Source of the DNA: Fibrobacteraceae bacterium
Lineage (GTDB): Bacteria > Fibrobacterota > Fibrobacteria > Fibrobacterales > Fibrobacteraceae
NCBI GenBank assembly: GCA_017631885.1
Contig: JAGBSH010000019.1
Coordinates: 1 to 41,671, forward strand
Length of the DNA stretch: 41,671 nucleotides
Direction of reading: 5' to 3'
The number at the start of each line of letters is the position of its first letter. Position 1 is the first letter of the stretch. The notes under the pieces were generated by a model. The model was not told the DNA's origin and made no database searches. It worked only from the letters and a program-made list of their open reading frames with translations. Positions 16,881 to 25,364 of this stretch are shown here, in pieces. Position numbers and translations under genes: made by a program.

Positions 16881-17675
16881 TTAAAGGAGCCCGTGTTCCT
16901 TGAGAATCTTCTCGTACTTCTCGGCACGGGATTCCGCCGCATCCGCACGGGTTTCAGCCTCGCTGGCGCGCTTTTCGGCTGCTTTAGTGCGCTGGCGCTC
17001 ATCGTACACCAAGTCATCCAATTCCTGTTGCCAAGTCATATAGCGCTTCCTCGTTTCGTTGTCCGACAAATACCATTGCCGCTGAAGTTCGATGTTTTTC
17101 GTCTCCTGGGAGGTCGCTTTGTTGGTCGCGAAGTATTCAAGATACTCCTTGACCGACTGTTCGGCAACATCCCTGTACTTATTGAATATATAAAAATTTT
17201 TATAACAAAGGTCACCTAGTTCGTGCTCAGGGTGCTCGATTTCCAGATTCTTGAACTTGTAAACGGCACGGCCTTGCTTGAAAATATCGTCGGGACAGAT
17301 GAAGATAATGTACTGTTCCTTGAGATTGCGATAGGATTCGCCCTTGTTCAGGGCTTCGGAATCGCACAGTGCTTGGTAGTATCGGGTTCGTTTCGGAAGA
17401 TCGTGAGTGTCCTCCATTTGCATTTCGATATCAAAAACGCGGGTTATTTCGCCATCGGGACCCAGCTCCTTTACGAACACGTCGTAACGGACGCCCTTGT
17501 TGAAGGGGCTTGTTTCGGTGGATTTCTCCGGCTCCGGTTCCTGCAGGTCAAAAATCTTGATGCCGAGAAGTGCCTCTAGGAAGGGCTTTGCAATATGCTT
17601 GTGGCTGAATACCAGCGCGAACATGAAGCGGTTCGTGATGGGCAGTTCCTCGAACGGAACGTGGTTTGGATCCAT
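16881..17675 (-). CDS. Rpn/PDDEXK_2-family transposase-like nuclease
   Basis: A 264-aa member of the Rpn recombination-promoting nuclease family (PF12784/TIGR01784). The N-terminal PITNRFMFALVFSHK is typical, followed by the PD-(D/E)xK core: RYDVFVKE, then VFDIEMQ with the Asp and Glu-x-Gln, then RTRYYQALCDSE. The C-terminus (about 215-264) is a charged coiled coil made of repeated AE(K/S/T)RA units. ATG 17675 has GGAG upstream. The gene is clearly richer in G+C than its surroundings and has its own strong terminator, both signs of horizontal arrival. Such genes move or promote recombination but usually lack classical inverted terminal repeats; none is obvious here. Confidence 0.87.
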   Translation of the reverse strand: MDPNHVPFEELPITNRFMFALVFSHKHIAKPFLEALLGIKIFDLQEPEPEKSTETSPFNKGVRYDVFVKELGPDGEITRVFDIEMQMEDTHDLPKRTRYYQALCDSEALNKGESYRNLKEQYIIFICPDDIFKQGRAVYKFKNLEIEHPEHELGDLCYKNFYIFNKYRDVAEQSVKEYLEYFATNKATSQETKNIELQRQWYLSDNETRKRYMTWQQELDDLVYDERQRTKAAEKRASEAETRADAAESRAEKYEKILKEHGLL

Positions 17676-17718
17676 AATGCTCCTTTACGCGGCTTGCGCC
17701 GTGCGGTTTAAAAACAAA

Positions 17719-17773
17719 AAAAGAGCCGTTCCTACGTCATATAAAATAATACGATATAGAAAACGGCTCTTTT
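17719..17773. terminator. Terminator-like inverted repeat in the leader of the Rpn-family gene
   Basis: AAAAGAGCCGTT (17719-17730) and AACGGCTCTTTT (17762-17773) are perfect 12-bp arms around a 31-base AT-rich loop. A second hairpin, ACCAGC/GCTGGT, lies at 17783-17799. No gene ends here: it sits 44 bases upstream of the nuclease gene start. It may attenuate transcription into that gene, or mark the old edge of an inserted segment. The remainder of 17676-17967 shows no gene. Confidence 0.55.
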
Positions 17774-17967
17774 GTGAGCTTGACCAGCTATTTGCTGGTT
17801 ATGTAGAATATAGCAATTCGCCTCGTGGGAAAGTATTGTTTCATAATTTTTTTCATTTTGCAAACAAGCAGAATTCAATCGCCTGCAGGGGTCGATTTCC
17901 TTCAAAATTGCCAAAATTTCTGCGAAAATCGCCGATTGTCATAATATGACATGCGAGGAATGTATGT

Positions 17968-18432
17968 TTGCATAGAGAACACTTTACCCCGCCTTTTTTG
18001 CTTGACCGCGATCTGGCGGCGCTTTACGGGGTGGAAACGAAGCGTGTAAATGAGCAGGTAAAGCGCAATATTGAGCGTTTTCCTAAAGATTTCTGCTTTC
18101 AACTGGATGCCACGGAGCATAAATTTTTGAGATCGCAAATTGCGACCACAAAAACCGAAACCAGAGGAGGCCGACAATATTTTCCATATGCTTTTACCGA
18201 ACAGGGCGTAGCGATGCTATCTTCGGTTCTAAAAAGTGAGTCTGCAATCAAGGTCAACATAGCCATCATGCGGGCATTCGTACAACTGCGTCACCTTATG
18301 ATGGGTAACGGAGGCCTCGTCAACCGGCTTTCAAATGTAGAAGCGAAGGATTTGGAGCAAGAACACCTTCTTCTTTACGCAAGAAGATTTAACACTAGAA
18401 GAAGTATTAAAAAAAAATCAAAAAAAATATGA
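17968..18432 (+). pseudogene. ORF6N-domain DNA-binding protein, probably damaged
   Basis: Clear ORF6N domain (phage/mobile-element regulatory family): LLDRDLAALYGVETKRVNEQ, NIERFPKDFCFQL, LRSQIAT, GGRQYFPYAFTEQGVAMLSSVL and NIAIMRAFVQLR. The N-terminus is about 20 residues shorter than usual, and the frame opens only at TTG 17968, which does have GAGGAA seven bases upstream. Near 18373 the frame turns into a basic tail (RRFNTRRSIKKKSKK), while the +1 frame reads FTQEDLTLEEVLKKNQ and continues to a stop at 18442, a much more natural C-terminus. A frameshift is therefore likely. The nonamer AATATGACA occurs just before (17943) and twice just after (18426, 18436) the gene. Confidence 0.7.
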
Positions 18433-18494
18433 CAAAATATGACACTATAACCGATTTATTTTTTATACAAGAACAAAATCTATAGGAGTTATTT

Positions 18495-18539
18495 ATGAAC
18501 GTTGTCATTTTGAGATGGAATTCAGAAATTTCTATCTAG
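18495..18539 (+). other. Possible 14-codon mini-ORF before htpG
   Basis: ATG at 18495 is preceded by aggagttattt, nearly the same ribosome-binding context as htpG (aggagttatt at 18753), and reads 14 codons to TAG. The sequence includes a GTCATTTTGAG stretch like the local repeats, so it may be chance. Between 18614 and 18752 I see only T-rich DNA and no heat-shock operator such as CIRCE. Confidence 0.2.
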
Positions 18540-18553
18540 TCAAAATAAAACAT

Positions 18554-18613
18554 AAATAAGCCAAAAATACAACCATCTCTACCAAAGACAAGTCTTGTTT
18601 GGGGCTTATTTTT
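18554..18613 (+). terminator. Terminator after the ORF6N gene
   Basis: AAATAAGCC (18554-18562) pairs with GGCTTATTT (18603-18611), with CCAAA/TTTGG extending the stem and an inner AAGAC-AA-GTCTT hairpin. A run of five T residues ends the structure. It separates the accessory island from htpG. Confidence 0.6.
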
Positions 18614-18763
18614 CTAAATCGTTCGCAAGTCCAAGAGTTTTGGATTTTTCATAGTATTTAGCTTTTTTACCTAAGGTTTGTTCTTGCTAGGTTTAAATCT
18701 TGTCTAGTGTCCGTTATTTTTTCTATCTTTCACTCGTATTTTTAGTTTTTTGAAGGAGTTATT

Positions 18764-20653
18764 ATGGCTACTGAAAAAATGGAATTTCAAACTGAGGTTC
18801 GCGATTTATTGAACCTTATGATTCATTCCTTGTATAGTAATAAAGAAATTTTTTTGAGAGAACTTGTTTCTAATGCTGCTGACGCTTTAGATAAAAGACG
18901 TTTTCTTTCTGTTTCTGATTCTAGCCTTTTGCCTGTCGGAACACAACTTCGCATTGATATAAATGTTTTTAGCGAAGCCAAACGCCTTGTGATTGAAGAT
19001 AATGGTATTGGCATGAACCGCGAAGATTTGATTCAGAATCTCGGTACCATTGCTCGTTCTGGCACAAAGCAATTCATGAAAAATTTGAAAGATTCTGACA
19101 AGTCGAATGTAGAATTGATTGGCCAATTCGGTGTTGGTTTTTATTCTGCTTTTATGGTGGCTCGCAAAATTGAAGTTTTAACAAAGAAAGCGGGCGAAGA
19201 ACAAGGTTACCTTTGGAGTTCAGAAGGTACAGGCGAATTTGAAATTACTGAAGCGCCAAAAGAAAACGCTGGTACAAAAATTACTCTTTATTTGAAAGAC
19301 GACGAAGACGTTGCTGAATTCGCTGAAGAATGGACTGTTAAAAGTGTAATCCGCAAATACAGTGAATTTGTTTCTTATGGCATTTACTTCCACCCAGAAG
19401 CAAAGAAAAATGACAAGGGTGAAATGGAAATTCCTGAAGAAGAACGCTTAAATAAAGACCAAGCCCTTTGGCGTCAGAGCGAAAAAGAAATTACTGAAGA
19501 ACAGTACAAAGAATTTTATCATGTAGTTTCTCACGACGGTTCTGACCCTTCTGCCTGGAATCATTCTCACGCTGAAGGTTCTTTGGAATTCTGGAGTTTG
19601 CTCTATTTGCCTTCAAAAGCTCCTTATAATATTTGGAACCAAGAAGCTCAAAACGGTTTGAAGCTTTATGTGAAAAAAGTTTTCATCATGGATGATTGCA
19701 AAGAATTACTCCCACCATGGCTTCGTTTTGTTCGCGGTATTGTTGATTCTGAAGATTTGCCATTAAATGTCAGCCGTGAAATTCTTCAATCCAACAAGAT
19801 TATCACCAATATTCGTAAACATGTGATTAAAAAAGTTCTTGAAACTCTTAAGAACATGGCTGAAAAAGAAGTGGATAAGTATAACGCTTGGTGGAAAGAA
19901 CTTGGCATTGTGCTTAAAGAAGGCTTCTACATGAACTGGGAACACTTAGACGAACTTAAAGAACTTCTTCGTTTCCGCAGTACAAAAACAGAAGGCGATG
20001 CACTTGTAAGTCTTACTGAATACATTGATCGCATGCCAGAAAATCAAAAAGAAATTTACTACTTGATTGGTGACAATAAAGACACGATTCAAGGTAACCC
20101 ATTGCTTGAAACATTCAGAGCTAAAGGTTTTGAAGTTCTTTTGCTTTCTGACCCAATCGATGAATTTATGATGGGTTCACTCACGGAATATAAGGAAAAG
20201 AAATTCCATGATATTAGCCGCGGCGATGTTGAATTTGAAAAGACTGAAGAAGAAAAGAAAGCTGAAGAAGAATCAAAGAGTGCATTTAAAGGTCTCTGCG
20301 AATCGCTTCAAAAGACTTTGGATTCTGATTTGAAAGAAGTTCGTATTTCTTCTAGACTTCAAGATAGCCCATGTTGCCTTGTGACAGATGAACACGCTAT
20401 GAGTGCTCGTATGGAACGCATGATGGAAGCTATGGGACGCTCTAATATGGAAAAGACAAAGCGTATTCTTGAAATTAACCCAACGCACCCGATTTGTGAA
20501 ATGCTTAAAGCCAAAGCTGATGCCGGGGAATCTCTTGGAGAATGGCCTAAAGCTCTTTATGGGCAAGCACTCCTTGCAGAAGGTTCTCAGTTGCCAGACC
20601 CAGCTGCTTATGTGAAAGCTATTACTCAGTTGCTTTCTGCTGTAGCTAAGTAA
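18764..20653 (+). CDS. htpG: Hsp90-family chaperone HtpG
   Basis: ATP-dependent cytosolic chaperone of 629 aa. The N-terminal GHKL ATPase carries NKEIFLRELVSNAADALDK, the DNGIGMNREDL motif, GTIARSGTKQF and GQFGVGFYSAFMV. The middle domain contains LPLNVSREILQ with the catalytic-loop Arg (about residue 345), and the C-terminal dimerisation domain follows from about 510. The spacing and length are normal. ATG 18764 has AAGGAG eight bases upstream. It is monocistronic with a strong terminator. No CIRCE element or other heat-shock operator was recognised upstream. Confidence 0.96.
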   Translation: MATEKMEFQTEVRDLLNLMIHSLYSNKEIFLRELVSNAADALDKRRFLSVSDSSLLPVGTQLRIDINVFSEAKRLVIEDNGIGMNREDLIQNLGTIARSGTKQFMKNLKDSDKSNVELIGQFGVGFYSAFMVARKIEVLTKKAGEEQGYLWSSEGTGEFEITEAPKENAGTKITLYLKDDEDVAEFAEEWTVKSVIRKYSEFVSYGIYFHPEAKKNDKGEMEIPEEERLNKDQALWRQSEKEITEEQYKEFYHVVSHDGSDPSAWNHSHAEGSLEFWSLLYLPSKAPYNIWNQEAQNGLKLYVKKVFIMDDCKELLPPWLRFVRGIVDSEDLPLNVSREILQSNKIITNIRKHVIKKVLETLKNMAEKEVDKYNAWWKELGIVLKEGFYMNWEHLDELKELLRFRSTKTEGDALVSLTEYIDRMPENQKEIYYLIGDNKDTIQGNPLLETFRAKGFEVLLLSDPIDEFMMGSLTEYKEKKFHDISRGDVEFEKTEEEKKAEEESKSAFKGLCESLQKTLDSDLKEVRISSRLQDSPCCLVTDEHAMSARMERMMEAMGRSNMEKTKRILEINPTHPICEMLKAKADAGESLGEWPKALYGQALLAEGSQLPDPAAYVKAITQLLSAVAK

Positions 20654-20666
20654 AATTCAACAATTT

Positions 20667-20707
20667 AATCTTCCGCAGGCAAAGCCTGCGGAAGATTTCT
20701 TTTTTTA
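20667..20707 (+). terminator. Strong intrinsic terminator of htpG
   Basis: AATCTTCCGCAGGC (20667-20680) and GCCTGCGGAAGATT (20684-20697) form a perfect 14-bp stem with an AAA loop, followed by TCTTTTTTT. It begins 13 bases after the htpG stop. Confidence 0.95.
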
Positions 20708-20765
20708 GTTCGAAATTTTAAAACAAAAAATTCTAAACCATTATTTTTTTACATTATTGCTTGAA

Positions 20766-21551
20766 ATGAAAAATTTTTTACGCTCTACTATTTCAAGAAT
20801 CTTTCGATTTATTTTAGCCATAGTAATCATCTATGTTTGTATGGTTTTTTATTTAATGCTTTCTGAAAGGCGAATTGCGTTTCCTAAAGCAATTAAACAT
20901 AAAGAAGCAAGAGAAGCAATAGCCGACTCGACAATGGTCAAAAAAGTAAACTGTAAAATTTCTGATGATATTACACTTGAAGGTTTTTTTGCAAAAAAAG
21001 AAAACCTCCCGACTATACTTTATTTTCCAGATTCTGACGAAGATGCCGCACAATTTATTGCCGAAACACAAAGCACTAAAAACATTGGTCGTTTAGCATT
21101 TAATTATCGCGGTTCTGGTGAAAATAAAGGAACTCCTTCAGAAGAAAATTTCATACCAGATGTTATTCAAATTGCAAATTGTGCAAAAACGCTCTCCCCT
21201 ACTCTTATTTATGCCGGGCGCGGTATAGGGGCTATTGCCGCAACAAAAGTCAGAGAAAATAATCCTCTCGTTTTAATCGACCCTAAAGAAAGTTTTGCTG
21301 AAAAAATTTCTGCTAAATACAGGTATTTATTCCCCAAATTTTTAATCCATACAAAAATTGCTTTAACAGAAGAAGATTTTAAAGAAAAAGCCCCTACATT
21401 GTTACTTGAAGACAGAAGTGTTGAACAAATTTCTAATGAAAATTTCAAAAAGACATTCCCCAAAATCCCTTCAAGAAAAAGAACTGGAGAAACTCTTTCT
21501 GAAATTATCGATAAAATAATTATTCCAGAAAACGCAAATTCAAACTTTTAA
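20766..21551 (+). CDS. Membrane-anchored alpha/beta-hydrolase-like protein, nucleophile missing
   Basis: The protein starts with a basic stretch and one membrane segment (about residues 11-33), then an alpha/beta-hydrolase-like domain of the Bem46/ABHD13 type. LAFNYRGSGENKGTPSEE corresponds to the family's YRGYG motif. The nucleophile elbow, normally G-x-S-x-G, reads YAGRGIGAIA, so Gly replaces Ser. The usual acid motif before the last helix reads LLLEDRSVEQI, and no C-terminal catalytic His is apparent. It is therefore probably not a serine hydrolase, and may bind or scaffold instead. ATG 20766 is preferred; a TTG lies three codons upstream and neither has a good ribosome-binding site. Its 3' end overlaps the convergent HD gene by 12 bases. 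Confidence 0.6.
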   Translation: MKNFLRSTISRIFRFILAIVIIYVCMVFYLMLSERRIAFPKAIKHKEAREAIADSTMVKKVNCKISDDITLEGFFAKKENLPTILYFPDSDEDAAQFIAETQSTKNIGRLAFNYRGSGENKGTPSEENFIPDVIQIANCAKTLSPTLIYAGRGIGAIAATKVRENNPLVLIDPKESFAEKISAKYRYLFPKFLIHTKIALTEEDFKEKAPTLLLEDRSVEQISNENFKKTFPKIPSRKRTGETLSEIIDKIIIPENANSNF

Positions 21552-22052
21552 TTTAGAAAGCCATTCTCGCACATGATAAGGCGAAACCTTTTCTTCTTGA
21601 AGTTTTTGCGCTAATTTTGCTCCATAAACCGTAGCCATTTTAGCTGGGTGAGGTAAAATCCCAACTCGCCCAAGGTCTAGTCTGTCAGCATCAAAACAAG
21701 TATCTATTGTTGGGTTCCCTGTTAAATGAGTATGCGTGTGTTTTTCACAAGCGATACAAAGCCATTCAAACTGTTCGTCTGACAATTCAAACATTTTATT
21801 TCTTAATTCTCTAGCTAAAATAGCCCCGCGTTCACCATGTTTTGGGTCTCCGTGGTCATTAAGACGGCGAGAATCATGAAAAAGAGAAAATAACCGCACT
21901 ACAAGAATATCAGCTCCTGTGTGTGGCGCTAAAAGCAAACCATTATATTCCACTTGGTTCCAATGTTCTAGACCATGAACTGAAAAATATTCAGTACTGC
22001 GTTGGTTTTCCAAAAATTCTTGCAAGGCGCTAAAATCTATTGTCTCTTTCAT
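21540..22052 (-). CDS. HD-domain phosphohydrolase-like protein
   Basis: About 170 aa with an HD metal-binding domain: HGLEHWNQV near the N-terminus gives the first His, LFSLFHDSRRLND gives the His-Asp pair, and HGERGA follows with further ligands; CEKHTHTHL and FDADRLDLGR complete the pattern. Relatives hydrolyse nucleotides or phosphate esters, but the substrate is not predictable here. The ATG at 22052 overlaps the mutS stop (ATGA), so it is translationally coupled to mutS; the in-frame ATG 27 bases upstream lies inside mutS. It is the last gene of the cimA-hisD-scpB-mutS unit. Confidence 0.8.
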   Translation of the reverse strand: MKETIDFSALQEFLENQRSTEYFSVHGLEHWNQVEYNGLLLAPHTGADILVVRLFSLFHDSRRLNDHGDPKHGERGAILARELRNKMFELSDEQFEWLCIACEKHTHTHLTGNPTIDTCFDADRLDLGRVGILPHPAKMATVYGAKLAQKLQEEKVSPYHVREWLSKLKV

Positions 22053-24652
22053 TTGCAATACGCCTCTTTTAATTCGCATAACTTTTGTAATGCTTGCAAG
22101 GGCGTCATTTCTTCTGGAGAAATTCTTGAAAGTTCTTCTTTTAATAGTTTAGAACTTTCATCTGGTGGTGCAAACATTTCTATTTGAGGATTGTCTTTCA
22201 ATTCTTGAAGTTTGCGAGAATCACTCGGGTCAATTTTTTGTTTTTCTAAACGGTGTAAAATCCGCCTAGCGCGGCGCACTACTGTTGATGGGAGCCCAGC
22301 CATTTCTGCCACGTGAATACCATAGCTCGAATCACAAGCCCCTTTTGCAATCTTATGCAAGAATACCAGATTTTCACCTTCTTCTTTTACACAAACTTGG
22401 AAATTACCAGCGTGTTCTAAAGAATCTGCAAGATTGGTAAGTTCATGGTAATGCGTTGCAAATAAAGTCAAAGCAGATTTTGTCACTTCATTATGCAAAG
22501 TTTCAACAATAGACCAAGCAATAGAAAGCCCATCAAATGTGCTGGTGCCTCGCCCAATTTCATCTAACAAAACAAGGCTTTTGGAGGTTGCATGGCGTAA
22601 AATGTTTGCGGTTTCTATCATTTCTACCATGAATGTAGAAAGGCCTCGAGAAAGTCTATCGCTTGCCCCCACACGTGTAAAAATGCGATCTACTACGCCA
22701 ATTTTTGCTTCTTTTGCTGGGACAAAAGAACCAATTTGAGCAAGCAAAACAATTAAACCTGTTTGCCGTAAATAGGTTGATTTACCGGCCATGTTTGGCC
22801 CAGTTATAAGCATTAAACGCGTTTCTTCTGCATGTAATGAAACATCATTAGGGACAAATGAAACATCTGGATTCACTGCCACAATAACTGGGTGAAAACC
22901 TTCTACAATTTCAATACCTGATTCTTCAGAAATTTGCGGGCACACATAATTATATTTTCTTGCCGCACTGGCTAAAGAATAAAAGACATCAACAGCTGCT
23001 ATTGCTGAAGCAATTTTTTGATACACATCCCGAGACGCTTCTACTTTATCGCGCAATTCACAGAACAAGCGGTATTCTTCTGCATGAATACGAACTTCGG
23101 CATTGGCTATAACAGATTCGCATTCTTTCATTTCTGGCGTAATGTAACGTTCTGAATTTACTGTTGTTTGTTTTCTTAAATAATTTTCTGGCACTTTATC
23201 TGTGTGCGTACGCGTCACTTCAATATAATAGCCAAAAACTTTATTGTAACCAACTTTCAATGTCGGAATGCCTAAACGTTCACATTCTCTTGATTCTAAA
23301 GAAGCTATCCATTCTCGTTTTTCTCGGATTTCTTCGTTCATTGCATCTAAACTTGGACAAGCTCCTTCGCGAATCATTTTGCCTTCACGAACTGTAAGCG
23401 GTAAATCATCTCGTAAACAAGCTAGAATACTTTCGCCATGCCCGGCCGCTAAAGAAAGCGTTTGAGCTAATTCTTGCAAAGCTAAAGAATTTGCATTTGC
23501 TAATACAGCAGAAACCTGAGACGCCTGCACTAAAGAACGCCCCATACCAGCTAAATCGCGAGCATTTGCACGCCCACTGCCAATACGCCCCATTAAACGT
23601 TCCATATCTAAAATAGAGAACAAAGCGCTTTTTAATTCAGAAAGAAGAATTGGTGATTCAGCTAATTCAGAAACGGCTTTCTGTCGTTTTGCAATTCTTG
23701 AAACTGAAATCAATGGGTGTGAAATCCATTCACGCAAAAGTCTTCCACCCATTGCCGTAATAGAAAAATCTAAAACCGAACAAAGTGTGCTTGAAATATC
23801 GTCAGCATTCAATGGGCGCACAAGTTCTAAATTACGAAGCGTTGACGGATCAAGCGTCATGTAATCGCAAAGGTTCAACAAATCAAGTTGTGTAATATGC
23901 GAAAGTTCAGAACGTTTTAAATCTTGTAAGTAATAAAGACAAGCCCCTGCAGCACGCAATTCCTGAATGCGGCCTTCTAAACCAAGCCCAGATTCAGAGT
24001 CAACTTTAAAATGAGAAAGCAATACAGAACGAGCTGAATTTTCTGCAAAAACAGAATCAGGCAAAGGCGTTACTAAAATAGTTTCAGAGCGAACAATGGC
24101 ATTTACGCCTTCAGGCAATTCCATAGATTCCGGAATCAGAATTTCTTTTGGAAGCCTTCGTGAAAATTCACATTCAAAAGCCATTAAAGATGACTTTGAA
24201 ACGGCTAAATACCCTGTTGTCACATCGGCAAAAGCAAAGGCTACTTCTTTTTTCCCAATGGGTAAACACGCGCACAAGTAATTAGATTCTTTTGCATTTA
24301 AATTAGATTCGCTCATTGCTGTGCCGGCGCTGATTACTTCAACCACAGCACGCTTTACAATTCCTTTGGCAAGTTTTGGGTCTTCAACCTGTTCACAAAT
24401 GGCAATGCGATAACCGGCTGCCACCATTTTAGGAATATAACGTTCTGCGGCATGATGCGGAAAGCCACACAAAGGCGTTGCGCCTGCGGCACCATTGTTC
24501 CTTGAAGTAAGCGTAAGCCCAAGAATCCGAGAAGCTATTTCTGCATCGGTTTCAAAAAGTTCAAAAAAATCGCCCATGCGAAAAAACAAAATACAACCAG
24601 GATTTTCGGCCTTGATTTCGTAATATTGTCGCATTAAAGGTGTGACGCTCAC
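22049..24652 (-). CDS. mutS: DNA mismatch repair protein MutS
   Basis: Recognises mismatches and small loops. The N-terminal mismatch-binding domain includes TPLMRQYYEIKAENPG and the mismatch-contact motif FFRMGDFFELF (the Phe-x-Glu is present in DFFELF). A connector, core and clamp follow, then the ATPase with Walker A GPNMAGKSTYLRQTG (about residue 620), VDRIFTRVGASDRL and Walker B LVLLDEIGRGTST. At 867 aa it is a full-length MutS1. The start is a GTG at 24652 that overlaps the scpB stop TAG; GGAGGA lies just upstream. No mutL is in the window. Confidence 0.95.
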   Translation of the reverse strand: MSVTPLMRQYYEIKAENPGCILFFRMGDFFELFETDAEIASRILGLTLTSRNNGAAGATPLCGFPHHAAERYIPKMVAAGYRIAICEQVEDPKLAKGIVKRAVVEVISAGTAMSESNLNAKESNYLCACLPIGKKEVAFAFADVTTGYLAVSKSSLMAFECEFSRRLPKEILIPESMELPEGVNAIVRSETILVTPLPDSVFAENSARSVLLSHFKVDSESGLGLEGRIQELRAAGACLYYLQDLKRSELSHITQLDLLNLCDYMTLDPSTLRNLELVRPLNADDISSTLCSVLDFSITAMGGRLLREWISHPLISVSRIAKRQKAVSELAESPILLSELKSALFSILDMERLMGRIGSGRANARDLAGMGRSLVQASQVSAVLANANSLALQELAQTLSLAAGHGESILACLRDDLPLTVREGKMIREGACPSLDAMNEEIREKREWIASLESRECERLGIPTLKVGYNKVFGYYIEVTRTHTDKVPENYLRKQTTVNSERYITPEMKECESVIANAEVRIHAEEYRLFCELRDKVEASRDVYQKIASAIAAVDVFYSLASAARKYNYVCPQISEESGIEIVEGFHPVIVAVNPDVSFVPNDVSLHAEETRLMLITGPNMAGKSTYLRQTGLIVLLAQIGSFVPAKEAKIGVVDRIFTRVGASDRLSRGLSTFMVEMIETANILRHATSKSLVLLDEIGRGTSTFDGLSIAWSIVETLHNEVTKSALTLFATHYHELTNLADSLEHAGNFQVCVKEEGENLVFLHKIAKGACDSSYGIHVAEMAGLPSTVVRRARRILHRLEKQKIDPSDSRKLQELKDNPQIEMFAPPDESSKLLKEELSRISPEEMTPLQALQKLCELKEAYCK

Positions 24653-25341
24653 TATTCCTCCGCTAAGAAATCAATCTGTTCGCCAGGTTCTTCTGTTTTT
24701 GTTTCTTCTACTACTTCAGAGCGCACATATTGTGGCACAAGTAAACCAGAAGAAATCAATTCTTCAAATTCGCGCAATCTAGGCAAATCTTCTGGAATCC
24801 TATTAATGCCAAAATATTTCATAAATTCAGGAGTTGTCACATAAGTGTAAGGGTTACCAACTGTTTCTGCTCGTGGGCCAAGAGCAATAAACTTTTTTTC
24901 AAGCAAACTTCTTAAAGGCGCATCACAAGATACTCCGCGCACGTTTTCAATAGCCGCTCTTGTGATGGGTTGCTGGTATGCCACAACAGCTAATGTTTCA
25001 AGCGCTGCCTGAGAAAGACGGCGCGCATTCATTTCTGGGAAAAGTTGTCTAACCCAAGGGTAATAAAGGGATTTTGTTCTAAAACGATAACCGCCTGCTT
25101 GTTCTACAATTTCAAATGGAGAGCCTATTTTTTCTAAAGCTTCGTTTGCTTTAGAAAGAGCTTCTGAAACCATTTGTGGCGTGACAAACATTCCAATAAT
25201 TTCACGGATGCGTTTTAAATTCACTACATCTGGAGAAGCAAAAACCAACGCTTGAATTACCTTTGAAAGGTCTTCCACATTTTCAATTTTAGGAAGTTCA
25301 AGTTGGGCTTCGGTATTTTCCGTTTTGATTTCTTCTGACAT
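24652..25341 (-). CDS. scpB: Segregation and condensation protein B
   Basis: Winged-helix partner of the SMC-ScpA complex, needed for chromosome condensation. The 229-aa protein contains IQALVFASPDVVNLKRI, ALETLAVVAYQQPITRAAIENVRGV and the second winged-helix motif GNPYTYVTTPEFMKYFGI, all diagnostic. The acidic C-terminal tail is normal. ATG 25341 follows hisD by 23 bases, with GGAG upstream. scpA, often adjacent in other phyla, is not here. The stop overlaps the mutS start. Confidence 0.92.
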   Translation of the reverse strand: MSEEIKTENTEAQLELPKIENVEDLSKVIQALVFASPDVVNLKRIREIIGMFVTPQMVSEALSKANEALEKIGSPFEIVEQAGGYRFRTKSLYYPWVRQLFPEMNARRLSQAALETLAVVAYQQPITRAAIENVRGVSCDAPLRSLLEKKFIALGPRAETVGNPYTYVTTPEFMKYFGINRIPEDLPRLREFEELISSGLLVPQYVRSEVVEETKTEEPGEQIDFLAEE

Positions 25342-25364
25342 AGATTACTCCGCGCTTTTTAAAA

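Noticed and set aside
17902-18177. Minus-strand frame opposite the ORF6N gene
   Set aside because: It is antisense to clear ORF6N motifs and has no ribosome-binding site or family similarity.
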